A stretch of DNA of 64,000 bases from Acorus gramineus. Its lineage: Eukaryota; Streptophyta; Magnoliopsida; Acorales; Acoraceae. Of the stretch, positions 58,789 to 64,000 are shown piece by piece. The notes below the pieces were generated by a model. It worked only from the letters and a program-made list of their open reading frames with translations. It was not told the DNA's origin and searched no databases. The translations under genes and the position numbers were made by a program. The DNA is taken from NCBI GenBank assembly GCA_030737835.1, contig CM060856.1, positions 16,037,116-16,101,115 on the forward strand. The letters are read 5' to 3'. Position 1 is the first letter of the stretch. Each line of letters begins with the position of its first letter.

Positions 58789-60640
58789 TGCCCTGGTTCA
58801 CCAAAAACCATCTTCTAGGTCACACATGGTAGGTGGGGAAACAAATATTGATAAGAAAACAAGATCATGGACCAGTTTGTTACTCGGTTCTAGCAGAAGA
58901 TTTTTCATTCTCAAAAATCCAGTTCTATTAAATTTCATAAAAGAAAATTATTTGTTTAGATATCTAGGAATGAAAATGAACACCAGCATGAACCTATGTT
59001 TTAGACAGACTGGCCACTGTTGGTTTAAGTTCACTCAGTACTTGTCAGGAAAAGAGAGTTTTAGATAATGAGAAGAACAGAATCATTGTGTATTTTTGGT
59101 TGTGTGGAAATCAATGGGGGGAGAAGAGTTTGGAGCTGGAGCCACTCATGTGTTACTTACAGGTCAGTTTGTGCAAGATGGGCAGTCTAGTTAACACAAC
59201 CAGACCTAATGATGCTGCTGGTTGGAAATCATTCTTCAGCAGAGCTCGTGGTGGTTTTGGTTCCAAATAAATTTTTTTATAAGTTTTGTGACAGGCCACC
59301 TTTTGTTTGGAACTGTTGTAACTCGCTTTAGCAAAAAAAAAAAAAAGTTCTGTGAATTAAAGAACCGCAGATCCCAATGTTTGTTTTCTTGTCAAATAGT
59401 TTCAACAAGAACTCCATCATAATTGAATTTTCTACATAAGATGATCAAGTTCATCTGCCCCCTTTAGAAATATAAAAAGAGAAAAACAGTCTTTTAACAC
59501 TTACTTTTACCTGTATGAATATTGGGTTTTTGTGGAATTTTTTCATGCCTCATCTAAAAGTGTATTATTACTTTGTTTCATCTATTTAATTGAGGGAATG
59601 GGTTCAACTAATCCTGCATATATCAGAAGTAAATGAAAATGTAAACATCATTGTGTTACTAAAGACCACCAGAAACAGATGGTATCAATTGTTCTCGAAC
59701 CCCAAGATCTGCATAAAAAACTCAACATGACATTCCATCAACAAAGGACAAAAGGAGTGACGTTAGCAGAGGCCATTAGCATGCGCTCCTCCCCCATTGT
59801 AAAGATAGAAATAAAGAATGGACCAAAAAAAACCCCAAAAAAGACAAATTTGAATTTCACTTTGTTTCTGACTTTGTTGTCTCTTTGTCTGGGATTTCCA
59901 TGGCAACATCTGAAAGCATTTGCCCTTTTGTAGCCGTCTTTTTGTGTTCCCACTATGGCAAGGCAAAACATGTGAACTTGGTCTTGTGTATTTTGACTAT
60001 TTTCTGATGTAACTAACATATAAGACATGCATGCGATGGGTGTATATGAATGTGTGTGTGAAGATCCAACACAGAAAGAAAGAAATAAAGATAGATCAAG
60101 ATAGTTGCAATATTGATCATTGTATTCACTAATGGTGGGAATGAAAAGAAAATTGTGCAAGGAGAGGAGTGCATGGAAGAAAAATATATATGTGAATAAG
60201 AGTAGTATCCAATCTGGCCTATCCGATCCATTAATCAGATGTGTGTCCATGAATGGAAATGGGTGTCACTGAGAGTCTTGAGACTGGATATTTAAATTCA
60301 AAAGAGAGATCAGACAATGCCAATAAAATTTCTCTCTAAAACCAATAACAATAGGCCAAAAACATCTACCAACAATGAAAAGTTTGTCATTTTGAATGTG
60401 GATGCATGGTCATGGTTTGCATTAATGTAAGCCAAAAAAGAGAGGGCACACACTAGAATTGATATGTATGCAGTGAATTAGAAACCACTTGGAACTCACC
60501 TGAATTCAATGGTTAGAGGAAGCCCAGTTGAATTTTGCTATTGAAGTTTTATGTTTGGATCTAGGAATTAAAGCACAAAGGAGGACACACAACCAAGAAC
60601 CAAGAGGAGAAAAAAGAAGAAGAAGAAAGGTTTTCAGTTG
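58789..60640 (-). promoter_or_regulatory. 5'UTR intron, 5'UTR exon and TATA box of the NAC gene
   Basis: An acceptor AACCAG lies just before GGCAATGG at the start codon. A consensus donor ATTCAG/GTGAGT is at 60500-60495. Upstream is a C/T-rich leader and, on the minus strand, TTTTATATATACTC (60661-60675), a good TATA box predicting transcription start near 60640. The roughly 1.7-kb intron holds no gene. A 14-A run at about 59334 may mark an old retroposon. Inference from splice and promoter signals. Confidence 0.5.
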
Positions 60641-60744
60641 GGGAGATGAGGAGAAGAAAAGAGTATATATAAAAGAAAAAGTGGGGTTGGGGTGCTCAAT
60701 TGCGCGTGGATTTAGGGAATGAAAGGTCTCTCACTCCTCCCACA

Positions 60745-60781
60745 CCCCCCCCCCCCCCCCCCCAAAAAAAAAAAAAAAAAG
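60745..60781. repeat. Poly-C followed by poly-A
   Basis: About 19 C's followed by 18 A's, upstream of the NAC promoter. Unstable; length is unreliable. Confidence 0.9.
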
Positions 60782-61209
60782 ATGATGTCAATTTTCGTAT
60801 CAGATAATTATTATAACTATGACTAATTTGGTGAACTGAACTATGCGTACTAAATTACTAATACTATATGATGTACTTGTTCTTTTATCATAAAAATTAA
60901 TGTAATTTGTTCAAATTGGGATCACTCTCACTGGATCATAATTTTTTTATTTTTTATTGTTTCATATCTCCATTAATTACTTTACTTCAATCAAATGTTT
61001 TGTAAGGGTGCAACAAGTATTGTTAGTGCCACTCTTGGGTGTACAATACAAAAGACAGCTAGTTAATTATCCACTGAGATAATCATTTGAGCCATGTATG
61101 GGGTTTCTTCAATTTGTTAAATTTTTATATGTAATGTTTCCATTATGTATTCTATACTGTTGTTCACCAGGTTTGCATTTCCCATAAGAGCTAACTCGAT
61201 CTTGGCTTA
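60782..61209. other. AT-rich spacer
   Basis: No gene or element recognised. Confidence 0.5.
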
Positions 61210-61462
61210 GGCTGTGTTTGGATTGGAGGTGCAGAATGCAGTGGTGATAAGGGGGGGTTTGAGGACTACACCATTTCCAGGGTCTGTCTGTGTTCCCAAA
61301 ATCATTGTTTTGGGGGCATCAAGGTTATTTGTAAAAAAACCACTATCAACGCAATGCTCCATGTTTGATGTCCTTAACGTAGATTGCTATTTGGATATGG
61401 ATTTACGTGTTTCACTGCCTGAACGTTGCATCCATGGAAAATCTGAGCATCCAAACGGACCC
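61210..61462. mobile_element. Tourist-like MITE, 253 bp
   Basis: Left end GGCTGTGTTTGGATTG and right end (reverse complement) GGGTCCGTTTGGATGC are flanked by TTA at 61207-61209 and 61463-61465. The interior is GC-richer than the surroundings. An open frame at 61214-61525 is fortuitous. Confidence 0.75.
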
Positions 61463-61465
61463 TTA

Positions 61466-63165
61466 AACTATTATATATGTATAAAAATTATTTTGATTCA
61501 TTTACCTTGCGATGTGAAATATTAGGTACCATTAATTGTTTCTATTTAGATACATTTATCTAAAAATTATTGACGCAAGTATATCATGAGGCATGGATTT
61601 GATAAAATGAAAGTAGGTTATCCCAGGCTTTTTGTTTATGTCATTGAAAACTAGATAAATTTCATGAAAAATGTTGGAATCCCATGTATTAGAGGCATGG
61701 GGATTCTATGGTAGATAATGAAATAACGCAGCGTAAAACTAATAAAAGATTCAACCAACATTGAGATCTTATAAGCTCCTTGAATCCACAAGGAAGAAAG
61801 CCCTAAAATACAGAAAATTCAAAATATTATTGATAAAAACTTTTTTTTTTTTTACAAAGATGGTGGCACTCATTATATAGGCCACAAACATTAAATACAT
61901 ATTCATATTGTGAATTATGACTCTACTAAAAATAGTAAAGACACAATTACAATGACAATTATTAAAATCTAATAAAATAACATATAAAATCCTAAATTCC
62001 TAATTCACCAATAAAAGGTGATTAATATGACTTTAAATAATGAGATTTATCAATACATGATAAAATCTCATAAACTTTATTTTGATGACAAATTTAAAAT
62101 CAAATATTCTGCAATGATTTCTTTCCAAATCTGTCCTACATCATGAAAACACCTCAAGTAGCCGTTGCTTATAAAATTGTTTATACATGATATTTTGATA
62201 AATATTAATTAAAAGGAGGGTGTATTAGGAAAATGATTTTTTTTCACCACAGATGTGGCACTCTCATATTGATAGTGATAGAGAAATTTTGTTAAAAACT
62301 TAAGAATTTGGACTGTTCTGTTACGTTGGCACGAACACATATACTCTTTCTGCTATTTCAACTTGGTTTACTTAATCCAAATTTATTTTCAAACTTCTCA
62401 AATGGCGACAATGAAAAATAATTTTTAATTATAAAAAAAGTTTCTAGATCAATTCAATTCTCTCTCTCTCTCTCTCCCCATTTCTTCATTATAGACAAGC
62501 TACCTCGAGAAGGAATAGAAGGATGATTCACAGGATTAATTAAACTTCAAATACATGGGTACTAGAGAGAGGTGTTACATACATGTGTACACTTGAAGGG
62601 AGGTACACAAAAAAATATAGATACATAAAGGTACTTTACGTACAAAATAAACAAGACATACGTCATTATAAAAACGTCACTATACATAGTCGGTTTTCTT
62701 ATGATTATGTCTCTGTGGCCCACTATTCATATTAGAGAAACATTTGGTTATGTTTGTCATGCAAGTTTTTGGAGAATTGTAAAAATCCTGGTTCAGCATT
62801 GTTTGTTAAGAGACTTGTTTTATTGCTTTCTAAGGTTTTTAAAATATATGTAACCAGCTATGCACCTCCAACCCTCTCACTTTTTGAGTGCTTTTGTTGC
62901 TCTTGTTTGTATATTCTTTATGGCATTGTTTTGTATTTCTTTAGGTATGATTCATTGGATCAACTTGGTTATTTTAAATAATCTAAATTCAGAAACAATA
63001 TTTTAGATTATCCCATGGTACTGTATACTATACAAATTTGTTTATTCCTTACTTTAGGAGAAGCTTCAACTTTAGAAGTCCATCAATGTGTAGGAGGCAA
63101 AGAGTACAAGAAAATCTTAACTCTCTTGGTATGTCTTCTCATTTGGAATTCCTAATTGTAGAGGT
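61466..63165. other. Intergenic region with dispersed repeat fragment
   Basis: The segment about 61720-61810 shares an ATAACGCAGCG-AAAACTAA core with 38740-38830. A (TC)n tract lies at 62459-62477. No coding gene was recognised; frames at 62754-62981 match nothing. Confidence 0.4.
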
Positions 63166-63169
63166 AAAA

Positions 63170-63850
63170 ATTCTCACCACGACACGTGTCATATCAAGGG
63201 TAATGTGTCACATCAGAACAGACGTGGGCCTACCGTGGGACCCGCAAATCCGAGTTCCAGTCCTTGGTCATGATGACTCTCCCAAATGTACTGATACGAC
63301 TAGATCCAGTGTCTAGTTGGGCGGTCGGGCACCTAGAGAGCGAGTAGTCTAAGGCACGACCAGACATGAGGTCTGGTCGGTCGACCTTACTTCTCGAAGA
63401 CATGATGTGAAACGTACATGCGAGCACATCAAGAGACCTCGAGCAAGAAGAAGAAACGGTTAGAAGACCACTAACGCATGTAATTGTCAAGGTAGCATTT
63501 AAGGTCCATTACCAACAGAACGTGGGTAATCAAGGACCGACGTGGAGCGTAAATGCTGGAGGGGCTTCCCTAAAAAAAAGCTCACTAAACACTTAGTGGC
63601 AAGACGGTTACAAGGGTAAGAAAGGAACTACGTGTGACTTGATCCCCAAAGGGTATGTAGACAGCCTATAAAGAGGTCGCGAGCTCAGCACTCTAAGGGC
63701 ACAGTCAAACAAGGTAAAAAAAGTTATCCATTGAGTTAAGCACAATCATTGTGCGTTATTTGTGTTATTTCCTACACAGCCATTGAGAGAATTGAAGCAT
63801 AGCTACAAGAATTCATATTGCTTGAGTTCTTTTTTCCCAAAAAATTTACA
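63170..63850 (+). mobile_element. LTR-like fossil of an LTR retrotransposon (probably Ty3/gypsy)
   Basis: A GC-richer block with a TATA-like CCTATAAAGAGG at about 63666 and following leader sequence, in the layout of a plant gypsy-type LTR. No internal coding region is seen in the window, so it is either a solo LTR or the edge of an element continuing to the right. Boundaries are approximate. Looks old and broken. Confidence 0.4.
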
Positions 63851-64000
63851 AATTTAATTGAAGGGGGAAAATATCCGCCTCACTAATGTACAAGTATTAG
63901 ATGAACATAAATGCACAAATTTGATTTTTCTTTGATTGGTGTCACATGCTACAACCATATATTCTTGATTAGTTACATCTCTAGCTTAATTGACACACAC

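Noticed and set aside
57531-58818. Plus-strand frames across the NAC gene
   Set aside because: Antisense shadows of the NAC exons.
59738-60250. 170-aa minus-strand open frame
   Set aside because: Falls in the putative 5'UTR intron of the NAC gene, with low-complexity hydrophobic stretches and no recognisable domain.
61214-61525. 103-aa plus-strand open frame
   Set aside because: It lies within a Tourist-like MITE and runs out into flanking AT-rich DNA.

Overview
The window is nuclear DNA of a flowering plant. The evidence is plant-only gene families (IQ67-domain/IQD, BASIC PENTACYSTEINE, NAC, DVL/ROTUNDIFOLIA-like), GT-AG introns, and AT-rich intergenic DNA packed with MITEs, hAT, Mutator-like (MULE) and Helitron elements. 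The species cannot be read from the sequence. Gene codons are only mildly GC-rich and lack the steep GC gradient of grass genes.

Six protein genes are supported, most with exon boundaries resolved to the base. They are: an RMND5/GID2-type RING protein (+, 311-1459); an IQD31/32-clade IQ67 calmodulin-binding protein (-, 3222-9026, six coding exons, 849 aa); a class II BASIC PENTACYSTEINE GAGA-binding factor (-, 23960 to about 25814, probable 5'UTR exon near 31.5 kb); a DVL/RTFL small polypeptide gene (-, 40210-40365, 51 aa); a small linker histone H1 (+, 51462-52138); and a VND-class NAC factor (-, 57317-58788, with a GC-AG intron and a probable 5'UTR intron to about 60.5 kb). A non-coding locus at 18.1-18.63 kb has telo-box and TATA-like promoter elements and one convincing box C/D snoRNA (18538-18628), with a second weaker one upstream.

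The rest is mobile DNA and decayed repeats. 9.6-10.0, 53.6-54.0, 56.0-56.4 and 61.2-61.5 kb: Tourist-like MITEs. 17.6-18.0 kb: another TIR MITE. 18.99-22.33 kb: a decayed MULE with exact 9-bp target duplications and a Ulp1-protease remnant. 22.97-23.5 and 42.65-43.16 kb: two copies of a foldback MITE. 32.8-33.1, 55.5 and 56.7 kb: a second foldback family. 33.16-38.58 kb: three related Helitron-like elements, one holding a 465-bp higher-order tandem array and one split by a 957-bp near-perfect palindrome. 43.89-50.40 kb: a hAT transposon with an 8-bp target duplication, carrying a nested 3.4-kb relative of the first MULE whose interior has expanded into a palindrome-punctuated tandem array. 63.17 kb to near the end: an LTR-like sequence.

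The genes are regulators and chromatin or protein-turnover components with no sign of a shared pathway, so this looks like an ordinary gene-sparse plant segment. The points most worth a second look are the MULE pair with recurrent 24-bp palindromes and AGATACA motifs, the snoRNA locus whose guide faces the peptidyl-transferase region of 25S rRNA, the apparent start-codon switch in the BPC gene, the fresh 129-bp in-frame duplication in the IQD gene, and the GC-AG intron in the NAC gene.
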